Assembly (NCBI GenBank): GCA_916048095.2
Contig: OU696587.1
Coordinates: 1,566,762-1,630,761, forward strand
Direction: 5' to 3'
Source: Sacculina carcini
Taxonomy: Eukaryota > Arthropoda > Thecostraca > Sacculinidae
DNA: 64,000 nt
Made by a program: the position numbers and the translations under genes. Below, in pieces: positions 54,999 through 64,000 of the stretch. A model generated the notes under the pieces. That model ran no database searches, was not told the DNA's origin, and saw only the letters and a program-made list of their open reading frames with translations. Within the stretch, counting starts at the first letter, position 1. Each line of letters opens with the position of its first letter.

Positions 54999-56433
54999 AT
55001 GACCACGCCTCTTACAGGTTATGGGCCCAGAGATAAACTATTTTTCGATGGAGATGAAGCCAAATATCAGCTGTGGAAGGTGAAATTCCTCGGCTATTTG
55101 CAGTTGCGGAAACTAAAGGAAGTGTTGTTCAGTGATACGCCTGATGAAGCCAAAAATGCCTCAGTATTTGCTGAGATGACCCAGCTACTGGACGACTGCA
55201 GCTTAATGTTGATTATGCGTGATGTAAGAGACGATGGCAAAAAGGCACTACAGATACTTCGAGAACATTACTCCTCCAACAGGAAGCCGCGCATAATAAC
55301 TCTGTACACAGTATTGACGGAGTTGAAGAAAGCAACAAGTGAGTCTACTACAGACTATGTTCTGAGGGCGGATAACACGGCTACATTGCTGGAAACAGCA
55401 GGTGAGGTTATTGGCGACAGTCTATTTATTGCAATGGTGTTGAACGGCTTGCCGTCAGATTTCCAGTCATTTTCGGCCGTGGTGACACAGAAAGACAAGG
55501 AACAAACATTTGCTGAATTTAAGGCAGCTTTACGTAGCTTTGAAGATACCATAAAACTGAATTGCAACAACCATGACAGTGGCATGAATATTGGCGACAA
55601 AAAGTTGACAGCTAAGGTTGATCATCAAGACAGAAATCAGAAGACTTGTTTCAACTGTGGTAAAAGAGGCCATATAGCTAGATATTGTCGGTCCAAGAAA
55701 AGATGGTGTACAAAAATTCTGCACAAATTCAAGTCACAATACTGTCAATTGTAGAAGAAATGCGCATTCAAATACAGCGAAAACTTCACCAGCTGATGAT
55801 GACAGTGCACACGACTTCATGTTCAAGGCAGACACAGTGGATACGGGTGAACGTGCAGCCATCAACAGCATACTGGTAGACTGCGGAGCAACAGCGCATA
55901 TTATCTCCGAACCAACGTTATTTATTGATTATGACGAGTCTTTCAACCCAGTGAAACATTCAATTGAACTAGCTGATGGAAGTAGACTGGAGAACGTTGT
56001 GAAAAATAGAGGAACGGCGCGAGTTCGCATCCACGATGAATACGGACGAGCTCAAAAGGCTTTGCTAAAGAATGCTTTGTATGTGCCATCCTTCAAGCAG
56101 AACATATTCTCAGTTCAGGTGGCAATATCAAATGGGACATCTGTGGAGCTCAGCCCAAGAGCATCTGCAGTAATCGCTCCAGACGGAACCATATTCCCGA
56201 TTAAGTATGGAGGGCGTTTGTACTACCTCAATTCGGTGAGTGAATCTTCGCACGCTTCTTACATATTTCAAAAATGGCATAATATCATGGGTCATTGTAA
56301 TGAGAGACTTCTGTTGAAATGTGAAAAAGCTACAGGGGACATGAAAATCATGGGTAAGCGAAAACTTGTCCCGTGTGAAATCTGTATCAGCTTGTGTGAT
56401 GAGCTCAAAATATGGGAACTACATGTAGACTGA
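54999..56433 (+). pseudogene. Copia (Ty1) retrotransposon: gag and protease
   Basis: Gag 54999-55754: LFFDGDEAKYQLWKVKFLGY, ALQILREHYSSNRKPRIITL, LTELKKATSESTTDYVLRAD, LNGLPSDFQSFSAVV and the zinc knuckle CFNCGKRGHIARYC. A frame change near 55700-55725 leads into the protease frame, where a second Cys/His segment is followed by ILVDCGATAHIISEPTLFID (the aspartic protease motif; D-C-G-A in place of the usual D-S-G-A). It continues LADGSRLENVVKNRGTARV and ALYVPSFKQNIFSV, then an HNIMGHCN segment of the integrase zinc region. Integrase and RT are missing; a LINE fragment follows directly. Confidence 0.85.
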
Positions 56434-56448
56434 AAACTGACATTTGAG

Positions 56449-56985
56449 AGTTAGATTCGGAAGCTAGTTTGTTCGGCATCGCGGAAACTGGGAATTATAA
56501 GAAAGGCATATCGGATGTTCGTTAGCAGCACAATCTCCAAAAGTTGTTTTCGCTGTTTGATTTTGCCAATTCTGGAGTACTGCGCCCCCGTGTGATCTTC
56601 TGCTGCGGATGGTCACCTCAATCTCATCAACAGAGTTGTTAGATCTTGCAAGTTCCTCTGTGGTGACTTGGTTCTTGGTGATCTTTGCCATCGTCGAAAG
56701 GTCAGCAGCGTGTGCATGATGTACAAGATCAAGCACAACGACCATCATCCGATGAGCAAGTCAATTCCTGATGATTTCGTGGCAGCAAGAAGCACACGGT
56801 ATACATCCAAACAGCATTCCCAGTGCATGGCTCCAATTCGTTGTCGTACAAAACAATTCCAACGTTGCTTTCTTCCGGCCACTGTGGCTACTTGGAACAT
56901 GTTGAAGGAGGAGGCTTTCTCGAAGGACAATTTGAACCAATTCAAGGCCAAAGTCAATGAAATGCTACTGAAAGAGCGGAATTGA
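56449..56985 (+). pseudogene. LINE ORF2 C-terminal fragment
   Basis: The plus frame reads SRKLGIIRKAYRMFVSSTIS, LILPILEYCAPV (then TGA in place of the usual Trp), RRKVSSVCMMYKIKHNDHHP, and MAPIRCRTKQFQRCFLPATV with TWNML. This is the conserved post-RT region of many invertebrate LINEs. Confidence 0.8.
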
Positions 56986-56999
56986 CTGTTGAGTATTTT

Positions 57000-57480
57000 T
57001 AATTGTTTATTTATTCATATTTAATGTTATTTATTCATATGTATTGTTATTTATTCATATGTATTGTTATTTATTTATATGTATTGTTTTTATTCATATT
57101 TTTTTCTATTTATTTATATTTATTCTTATTTTACTTATTACTATTCTATTACTATTCTATACTATACTTTATTCTATTTATTACTATTCTATACTATACT
57201 TTATTCTATTTATTACTATTCATTATTGGTTGTTGATATTTATTAAATCATACTTTTACTCAATGTTGGCTGTTGTTGATTGAATCATATTTATTGGTGG
57301 TGTTGTTGTTTATTGAATCATATTTATTGGTGTTGTTGATGTTTATTGAGTCATATATATTTGTGTTGTTGTTACTTATGTAATATTTTTATGTATTGTT
57401 TATTTTTTCTTATTGAATCATATTTATTGTTCTTCATTTATATTTACTACTTACATATTAATATTTATGTGGTGTATTGC
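57000..57480 (+). repeat. AT-rich tail of the preceding LINE
   Basis: Repeats of TTATTTATTCATATGTATTG and related phrases, grading into ATTACTATTCTATACTATAC and then TTTATTGAATCATATTTATT units. It looks like an expanded LINE 3' tail. Confidence 0.6.
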
Positions 57481-58652
57481 TGAGCTATTAGTGCGTGTGT
57501 GTGTGTGTGTGTTTGGGCTATGATGTTTGCGTATGCAAGTCTTTATGTTAGAGCGAGTGAAAGTGTGTGCGTGTTTGTGTGGCTGTGGTCCTTGCGCGAG
57601 CGGTAGATGTTTGTTAGTGAATGCGTGCGTGTCTGTATGCGCAGCACTGGTTGTACAGGCAGATGGTGTACACGTGTGTGTATGTGTATGCGTGTGATTG
57701 TGTATGTGTGTGTGTGTTGGTGCGCGTGTGTGCTGAACTTTGTTGGTGACTGTAACTAGGGGAAATGGGGAGTCGGTCTTGAGGCGTGTCTACGAGTGGT
57801 GTGGTCTTGTAGGCGGGCGCTCCGGTCTTTAAATACATATTCTGGAACCGAACAAGACTTTGCTTACAATTTATTCTTTTTCATTGATGATTGTCATTTA
57901 TTGAATCACATATTTATTGTTGATTGTTGTTATTTATTGATGAACGTGGGCGGAGTGACATTATGGAGTGTTATCGGATGATGGTTTATTATTTATTGTT
58001 ATTTATGTATTATTTTCTTTTCCATCTCTCTTTCAAGATTTTTGTCTTTTCGAACTCTCTTTCTCTCTGAATCTTTTGGGCACTTCCGGTACATGGGGCC
58101 ACCTTAGGGTGGTTATAGTGCTTGCACTCTTCCCATGCTACTGGATTTGCCTGTAATTAATAATACTAATAATAATACTAGAAAAGCCGCCTTTTCAGCT
58201 TATTTACACAAGAAAATCATGACAGTAATTTCAATGAAAAAATTATTTTTAAATCTACAAGCAAAACTGCATCTTTAACCAGCTGACTTGAATTAAGATT
58301 CGAAAGTTATAATATAATCCAAGCAGCTTAATAAACGCTACGCGCGCGCAACTTTATAAATTTATTGAATTTTTTACTTGATTTCAGGGAAATAAATTTT
58401 CCATTAATTGCAATAAAACGTATATATTCGGAACCAGCATGAAAAACTGCATCTACTTCAACTTGATACGAGTTGGATTTCCGCAAAAAGTTGAAAATCA
58501 ACCCACCGTAGTATACATACATGTACGAGTATGTAGATTATATAGATGGTTTCCGTGCTCTACATGCCTGTATGTATGTCTGGCTGTGTGTGAGAGAAGG
58601 AGTCCAGTTTCTGACAATTAATACAACATCGATACAGCAGATACATGAGAAC
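57481..58652. other. Non-coding stretch
   Basis: GT repeats near 57500 and 57700, then AT-rich sequence. No gene recognised. Confidence 0.4.
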
Positions 58653-59832
58653 TAGGGCTGTAAAAAGTTAATAAAGTTACTTTTTCACCTAAAGGTCACT
58701 TTTTCATATGCTACCTAAAACTGCATGGAAAAGTTGTGTACGATAATTATTAATAAAGTTATTAGGTTACCAGAAGTTACTTTTTCATCGTTAGGTTACT
58801 TTGTTTGCTTTTGGGTTACTTTTTTATCGTCAGGTTACCTTTTGTTATTTTTTTGTTATTAGGTAAGTTTTCCACGAAGCTTGGTGACTTTTTGCAGATA
58901 AGAGGCACAAAAACGGTATATATGAGAATAAAATAGGAAGAGATGGGATATTAGGTCTGAAGATCAAGAAATGTCAAAATTTCTGCTGTTAGGATTTAGC
59001 AATTGATATTCACCTTAATATCTGCTACTCGATATTTATACGTTTTTGGAGCGTGGTATAGTACGATGTGTGAGCTCTCTATACCAGACACTGCACTGTA
59101 GCACTTGACAGTACGCATTTACTTGATCAGGAATTAGCACGTGATTTTCAGGGCGTGATATATCGCCATTTTCCCAGGTTTGACATTTATAAGACTGTGA
59201 GCACAGGGTGATACATATGGGAGGACGGGGGGCATTCACACATGCAGTGTTTACGCTCAAGGTAGTACGTGCTATTTTATAAAAAGTTACATTGAAACAA
59301 TATAAAGAACATTATTTCGACCATTACTAAAAATATTTACATTTGCAATTAGTGTATTTCACTTTTATATTAGCTTTCCAAGTTAAATCGCATTTTGATG
59401 TCTTTGCTCCTTTTTACGATGTTAGCCAGATGATATTAAGCCACTTTTGGTGGTTTGTTGTAAAATGGTACCAGATCGGAGAGAGGATGGGAAAGTAGTA
59501 CCAACTCGGAAAGAGGATAGAAAAGGACTGGTGTATTTTCTTCCTTCAGAACTGCAAACAGAAATTGACCTTTTTGAAGGTTATTTTTGCGAAGATTAGG
59601 TTATTTTTAGGTTACTTTTTTATAGGTTATTAGGTTGATTTTATGTTCACAAAGAAACAACAAACAAACCGTGTATTTCATATGGCGCACAAATCAGCAA
59701 AGGCGTGATAAACATGTGATAAAGCGATACAAAAGTGATAATAACATAAAAACTCATGTTATTTTTAGGTTAATTTTTCTCCAAAATAGAGTTAATATTT
59801 CTGATTTTTGGGTTACTTTTTTGACAGCGCTA
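58653..59832 (+). mobile_element. hAT-type non-autonomous element, copy C
   Basis: It starts TAGGGCTGTAAAAAGTTAAT and ends TTTTTTGACAGCGCTA, flanked by ATGAGAAC (58645-58652) and ATGAGGAC (59833-59840), 7 of 8 identical. GGTTACTTTTT motifs cluster at both ends. It is colinear with copy B over its whole length (1180 versus 1142 bp). Confidence 0.85.
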
Positions 59833-60009
59833 ATGAGGACAATATTGGTGTGGAGAAATAAAGCGCTATTTCAAGTTTCCTGTGCAGAACAGACAAAATG
59901 AAACTGCTTCATTGTCTTGATGAACATAGCAGTTCGCGTCGTTTATATTAGTAATATATATAATACCTAATTTGGAAAATACACCAGCTTCTTGGATTTA
60001 GCTCTGAAT

Positions 60010-61076
60010 CAGGGGCGGGCAACCTCCGGCCCGCGAGCCGCATCCGACCGCCAAGGCTTAGCGTCCGGCCCGCCACTTTGATATGCTATTGTATTGTGTT
60101 TATTGTCTATTGCATTGATGAGTTTATTGTGTGTATATTGCATGGTATTGTATGTTGTACTATATATAATTGTGTGTGTGTGCATGTGTATTTGTGTGCG
60201 TACGTGGGAGTGTGATTTTGTGTACGTTGTTGTATGCGCGCGCAGAGGTAGCTGCGTCACATGAGTGAATGCTAATGAATGCACATGAGTGAATGCATGA
60301 GCGCGAGCTATGAGTGAATGCATGCGCGGGTGGTATCCGCCCGGAGTCAACGGTCGCACGTACATGTTGGGCAGTGCGTTACTGGTGAAGTGAAAATGTG
60401 GTGTTTGTGCGGTGGTTTAGAGTAGTTTTCGGTGGAGAGAGTAGTATTTAGTGCATTGTGCTGCGGTGTGATCGTGTGGAATTGTGCTTTCTTGTTCTTT
60501 TTCATTTTTCGTGCTTACATTCAAATACAGCTATATTATTGGAATGCGGCCCGCAGACTTCCCACTAAAAGGAAATTATCATAAACAGAGCCGTAGCAAC
60601 CGCCCCCCGTACACCCTGGCCGGGGGGCCCCGAATGTTGAGGGGCCCCGTTGCTTCACGTTTGATATTATAATTTATCATATTTATTAAGTATAGCCTTT
60701 ACCTTTTTGCTCAAATGTTTAACCTGAGCTTGGATTGTGATTATGTCTAATAAATAATTTCATTATTTGGTACTTTATTTATAATGGGGACCCAAGTGTT
60801 GCCTTCGGTGGGCCCACAAGTCATCGCAACGGCTCTGCTTATGAATATGCATAGAAATGCTTCTTAGAATATGCATAGCAATGTTTCTTCATGGCTAACA
60901 ACACCGGCAGTCTCATTGATTTATAAAATGTTTAATACAACTTTTGTACAATTTATTCACGTTATCAACGTTGTGTACAAAATAAAGTAATTATGAGATT
61001 TCGTTTTTCCCTCCGGCCCGCCACCTCCCTCCAATAGTCTCATCTGGCCCTCACTCTGAAAAGGTCGCCGCCCCTG
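60010..61076. mobile_element. hAT-type element D (non-autonomous)
   Basis: Its ends are CAGGGGCGGGCAACCTCCGG (left) and, on the complement, CAGGGGCGGCGACCTTTTC (right). The 8-bp flanks are CTCTGAAT and CTCTAAAC (6 of 8). CCGGCCCGCCAC-type blocks recur in both ends. No transposase recognised. It contains another element at 60586-60837. Confidence 0.65.
60586..60837. mobile_element. Short hAT-like element nested in element D
   Basis: Its ends are CAGAGCCGTAGCAAC and, on the complement, CAGAGCCGTTGCGATGAC, with GGGGCCCC blocks at both sides. The flanking 8-mers ATCATAAA and CTTATGAA match at 5 positions, plus two transitions. 252 bp, non-coding. Confidence 0.55.
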
Positions 61077-61311
61077 CTCTAAACGCACGCGCTCAGATTT
61101 GTAACTTCTGTTAGCAATGGGAAATGGCTTTTTAGATTTCTGAAAAAATAAATTCGAATTTCTGGTATTATTCAGTATTGCCATGTGTGTTTTGAAATCT
61201 CGTCAGTACCATGTGAAAACGACATTTACTCACTGACACACTTAACTCGTATTGTGGTAAATATGGGATCATGAGACTCCTGATATCAGCGATAATTCCC
61301 TGCTAGCACAC

Positions 61312-61749
61312 TCAATCTTCCTCCAGATACTCAACATGTGACCTGGATGCGGCGATCGGTACGCACACGTAGCCAGTTGTTACGCGGTAAATCTGGCTGT
61401 CTCCTCGCACACGAATCCTCGTCTCGACCTTGACACAGCGGCCCTTGCTGTCGGCTCGGTAGTGGCAGTGTTGATGTCGGTGTAGCAACACGGCGTGGTC
61501 GATGGTGAGCCTGTCTCCCAGTGTGATTGGCCTTCTAGTGAACGGACAGCTCGAGTGCGCCAGAGACTCGTCTTCAAACAACGGCTCGACATCGTTTTGT
61601 GTTGGCACGCGCTCCGTCGGCCACAACCACTGAGATAAGCTGACACACTGGATACTAGCTGAACATGTCAGCACACACACACACAACAGACCACTGCATA
61701 CACCAGCAATCAGTACAATAAACTTGTATTCACTGTCTGCATGCGACAT
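61312..61749 (-). CDS. Putative small secreted Cys-containing protein
   Basis: The frame from Met at 61749 gives 145 residues. Residues 10-33 are a hydrophobic stretch (FIVLIAGVCSGLLCVCVLTC) suited to a signal peptide or membrane anchor. The remainder has spaced cysteines: SSCPFTRRPITLGDRLTI, then HQHCHYRADSKGRCVKVETR, then YRVTTGYVCVPI. This arrangement (CPF, then C-x(8)-C, a beta-type stretch, then GYVCV) weakly recalls IL-17-like or other cystine-knot ligands, but Cys number and spacing do not match well. The composition is unlike the surrounding transposons, and a GT repeat lies on the sense strand near codon 25. A further in-frame Met lies 22 codons upstream. It might be one exon of a larger gene. 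Confidence 0.4.
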   Translation of the reverse strand: MSHADSEYKFIVLIAGVCSGLLCVCVLTCSASIQCVSLSQWLWPTERVPTQNDVEPLFEDESLAHSSCPFTRRPITLGDRLTIDHAVLLHRHQHCHYRADSKGRCVKVETRIRVRGDSQIYRVTTGYVCVPIAASRSHVEYLEED

Positions 61750-62481
61750 GGCGCAATGCCTAACTGTGTGTGTCACACGCTCACTCGCTCCATCACTAAA
61801 ATGCAAAACTACCACATATCAGGTAAAGACATGCAAGTGCACGAACATACACACTCACACACACATTTGCACTCTCGCATTTGTGCTTGCGTGCTGCATT
61901 GCAGGAAAAAGGAAGTTTATTGTCCGGCAATTGTAATAGCTGCTATATCACGGTTCAGAGAGCACGATTTCGATGTTTTGCCGTGTGTACTCTCCTATTG
62001 CGATCATACAACACACAAACACACATACTAACAAATTGAATAACACGTCGTCATATAGTCAACCAGACCTATAGAGGGTGCAGCGGTTGACGCTACTATG
62101 AATAAATAAAACACGTGAGTTTGTAATGCGGACGAGACTCTTCTATTAACTCCGACTGCTGCGCTTGAACACACACAAATACACACAAACGCACAGACAA
62201 TCATATGCAAATGCACACACGCACATAGAAGCAATGCAGAGCTATACACTATGTATATGATACACTATGTATATGATACACTACAAGAGTTTACAAGAGT
62301 AAGACAAGATTTTTACAGGTGGGTTTGGTTCAATTTACGATGACTTCAGTATAAATTAGTCTAACCAATGAGTAGTTACCGAACATTGCACGGAAATACT
62401 GAATTTATTTATCGAAGAATAACTACAATTTTACTCAATATTTTTGCTTGTCGACTAATCAGCCCGGAATAACTCGTTCTA

Positions 62482-62894
62482 GTGCGGCATCTACACAATA
62501 GTAGGTCGCCAACGTTTACGCATATGCCACAAACTCTACCAGTGCTCCTGTGATACGCGTGCCGGAGGTGTGCGTCCCTAAACTCAGGCATACAACTAAA
62601 CATCAGTTAACTCAAGCACCAATGTCTACAGTGTCCGGACCAACATCTGGTTCACACCCGCCAGATCCCAGAACGACATGTGTACCCTAGAACGCATGGA
62701 GATGCAGCACCACACACATACGCGCATACACACACACACACATACACACACATATATATTCTCAACCACAGACACATGGTTGTATATAATGCCGTCAAAC
62801 TCATTGTCTCAGAGACAGTCAACAAAACTCGCCCTGTTGCTGGCTCGCGTTTTTAGTGTACTCACATATTTACTGGTTGTTGCGAGCTTCACCG
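62482..62894 (+). repeat. LTR copy 2, probable 5' LTR of gypsy E
   Basis: Matches 51424-51812 on the other strand. A TATA box TATATAA lies at 62783-62789, preceded by a CA/TA microsatellite (62706-62760). A gag frame on the same strand begins about 0.65 kb downstream, as expected for a 5' LTR. Confidence 0.7.
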
Positions 62895-63560
62895 GACCTG
62901 TATCTTCGTTCACGAGTCCCACACTCGTTGTTTCTGACAATTCGGGTCAATGCCCTTTTTATATGTTCCGTTTCGGGCGTTGTACTGTTTTATATTCATG
63001 TAAATTTCTTGTATATCCGTGTACACAATGTTGGTGGATAGGAGACGAGAGTAAACGAAGAGTTGGGTACAGGAATTGAGTGTGATTGGATTGGTGCTTT
63101 GTTTATGTAATCGAATACAGGTAAACCATTGTATTGTTGGTTATTGTGAGAGTGTTAAGGCAGCAAATGTTTGTCGTGTACATGTGGTTTGCTCTTCCGT
63201 CAATGCGTCCCGTTACCTACGGAGTATTTATGCGGTGTTTGTATGTTTGTGTGCGAGTTGGCCACGGTGGCGTATGATAGGGGAATTTGGGTGCCAGAGA
63301 GAGGGTTGTTTTGAATAGTGTGCCTCCCGTGGTGTCGAGCGGAACAAGAGAGGCAGTGCGCATAGTGAGTCGATGTGAGAGGGTATGTTGTGTCGCGTGG
63401 GAGCTTGGTAGTCGTTTGTGTCGTATGAGACTTTCGTGTGGTTGGGATTTGTGAACCCACTTATTGTTAATTTCATTCAATTGTTAATTTCATCGTCATC
63501 ATCTTATTATAGCCTGGACTGTGAATACATCTTACAAACTATTTCGGCAGAACTACGATT
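62895..63560. other. Probable leader of gypsy E
   Basis: Non-coding sequence between the LTR and gag. No reading frame with conserved content. Confidence 0.4.
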
Positions 63561-64000
63561 GACGAACTGAAGTTGACAGATATTGTTGAGAAATACGATG
63601 GGAGCAGTGATCTGGACACATGGATCGACAAATTGCGGTATGCTTGTTCGGCGAAAGGCGTGGAGAACTTGCCAATCGCAATACCGACTTTCCTGTCTGG
63701 CCGAGCGTTCAACGTTTACAGGCAACTGTCTCCGGCGGACAAAGAGAAGGAATTCGCAATTCTCGCTGCCCTTCGCCAGTCGTTCGGCTTAACACCATGT
63801 GCAGCTTTTGCAAGATTCAGAGAACGTAGGTAGATGAACGCAAATGAGACTCTGGACGAGTATATGGCTGAACTGCGCTTTCTAGCCAAGTGTGTTGTGG
63901 GGATCGGCAGCGGAGAAGATCGCTGGGTCGCTTACCAGTTTCTGTGGGGTCTTCCACCCAGTATTGAGGAGACCGTGAGAGCCATGCACGGGGAAGAGCT
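63561..64000 (+). pseudogene. Gypsy E gag, 5' part, running off the window
   Basis: The plus frame reads LKLTDIVEKYDGSSDLDTWI, LSGRAFNVYRQLSPADKEKE and FAILAALRQSFGLTPCAAF. An in-frame TAG follows at 63831-63833, and the same frame continues ETLDEYMAELRFLAKCVVGI, AYQFLWGLPPSIEETVRAMH to the window end. It is the same family as gypsy D gag (LRQSFGLT core). The stop suggests a dead copy or read-through. Confidence 0.75.

Noticed and set aside
61312..61749. Assignment as an IL-17 homologue
   Set aside because: Too few cysteines and wrong spacing to name it. Left as an uncharacterised secreted protein.

Overview
This is a window of animal (bilaterian, non-vertebrate-looking) nuclear DNA. Spliced genes with GT..AG introns, long GT and AT microsatellites, and the retrotransposon and DNA-transposon families present exclude bacteria, plants and fungi. 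I cannot name the phylum from the sequence alone. Most of the window is decayed mobile DNA. Host coding sequence is a few percent.

Host genes. (1) Mitochondrial ribosomal protein uL14m (MRPL14), a single exon on the minus strand at 9452-9949 with a poly(A) signal. (2) A Polycomb-associated ASXL/Additional sex combs gene on the plus strand, from about 21.2 to 36.4 kb. Nine phase-compatible exons carry the DEUBAD/ASXH region split over four exons, a 554-residue low-complexity exon and a C-terminal Asx-type PHD finger. The N-terminal HARE-HTH exons were not found and probably lie upstream. (3) HSBP1 (heat-shock factor binding protein 1), two exons on the plus strand at 43408-43518 and 46299-46460, with a transposon-filled intron and a poly(A) signal at 47075. 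(4) A possible one-exon small secreted Cys protein on the minus strand at 61312-61749, family uncertain.

Layout. 1-9 kb: tail of a hAT transposase gene, other transposon fragments, a gypsy gag piece, and a broken minus-strand gypsy element (6.36-8.59 kb). 9.3-10 kb: MRPL14. 10-16 kb: CR1-like LINE remnants, and a nest in which a hAT-type non-autonomous element sits inside a LINE endonuclease domain and itself carries another LINE. 16.1-20.5 kb: gypsy element B, minus strand, with a tRNA-Val-derived SINE in its right terminal repeat. 21.2-36.4 kb: ASXL, whose introns hold a 27-bp minisatellite, a tRNA-like sequence, a hAT element, a LINE with a PHD-like ORF1, a piggyBac remnant and a LINE tail. 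38-43.4 kb: gypsy element C, cut by a full-length mariner (40089-41387), with a second SINE in its right terminal repeat. It ends about 28 bp before the HSBP1 start codon. 44.3-46.1 kb: gypsy D gag and leader inside the HSBP1 intron. 48.6-50.7 kb: a LINE with an open reverse transcriptase. 51-54.9 kb: TE fragments and direct repeats. 55-57 kb: copia gag-protease followed by a LINE tail. 58.6-61.1 kb: three hAT-type elements, two of them nested. 62.5-64 kb: LTR and gag of another gypsy element running off the window.

No new multi-gene system is evident. The points most worth a second look are: sense-strand GT repeats placed directly before many ASXL splice acceptors; a dispersed hAT family with dense GGTTAC subterminal motifs and recoverable 8-bp target duplications; RFX-type X-box palindromes in gypsy terminal regions, one next to HSBP1; and two independent SINE insertions in gypsy terminal repeats.
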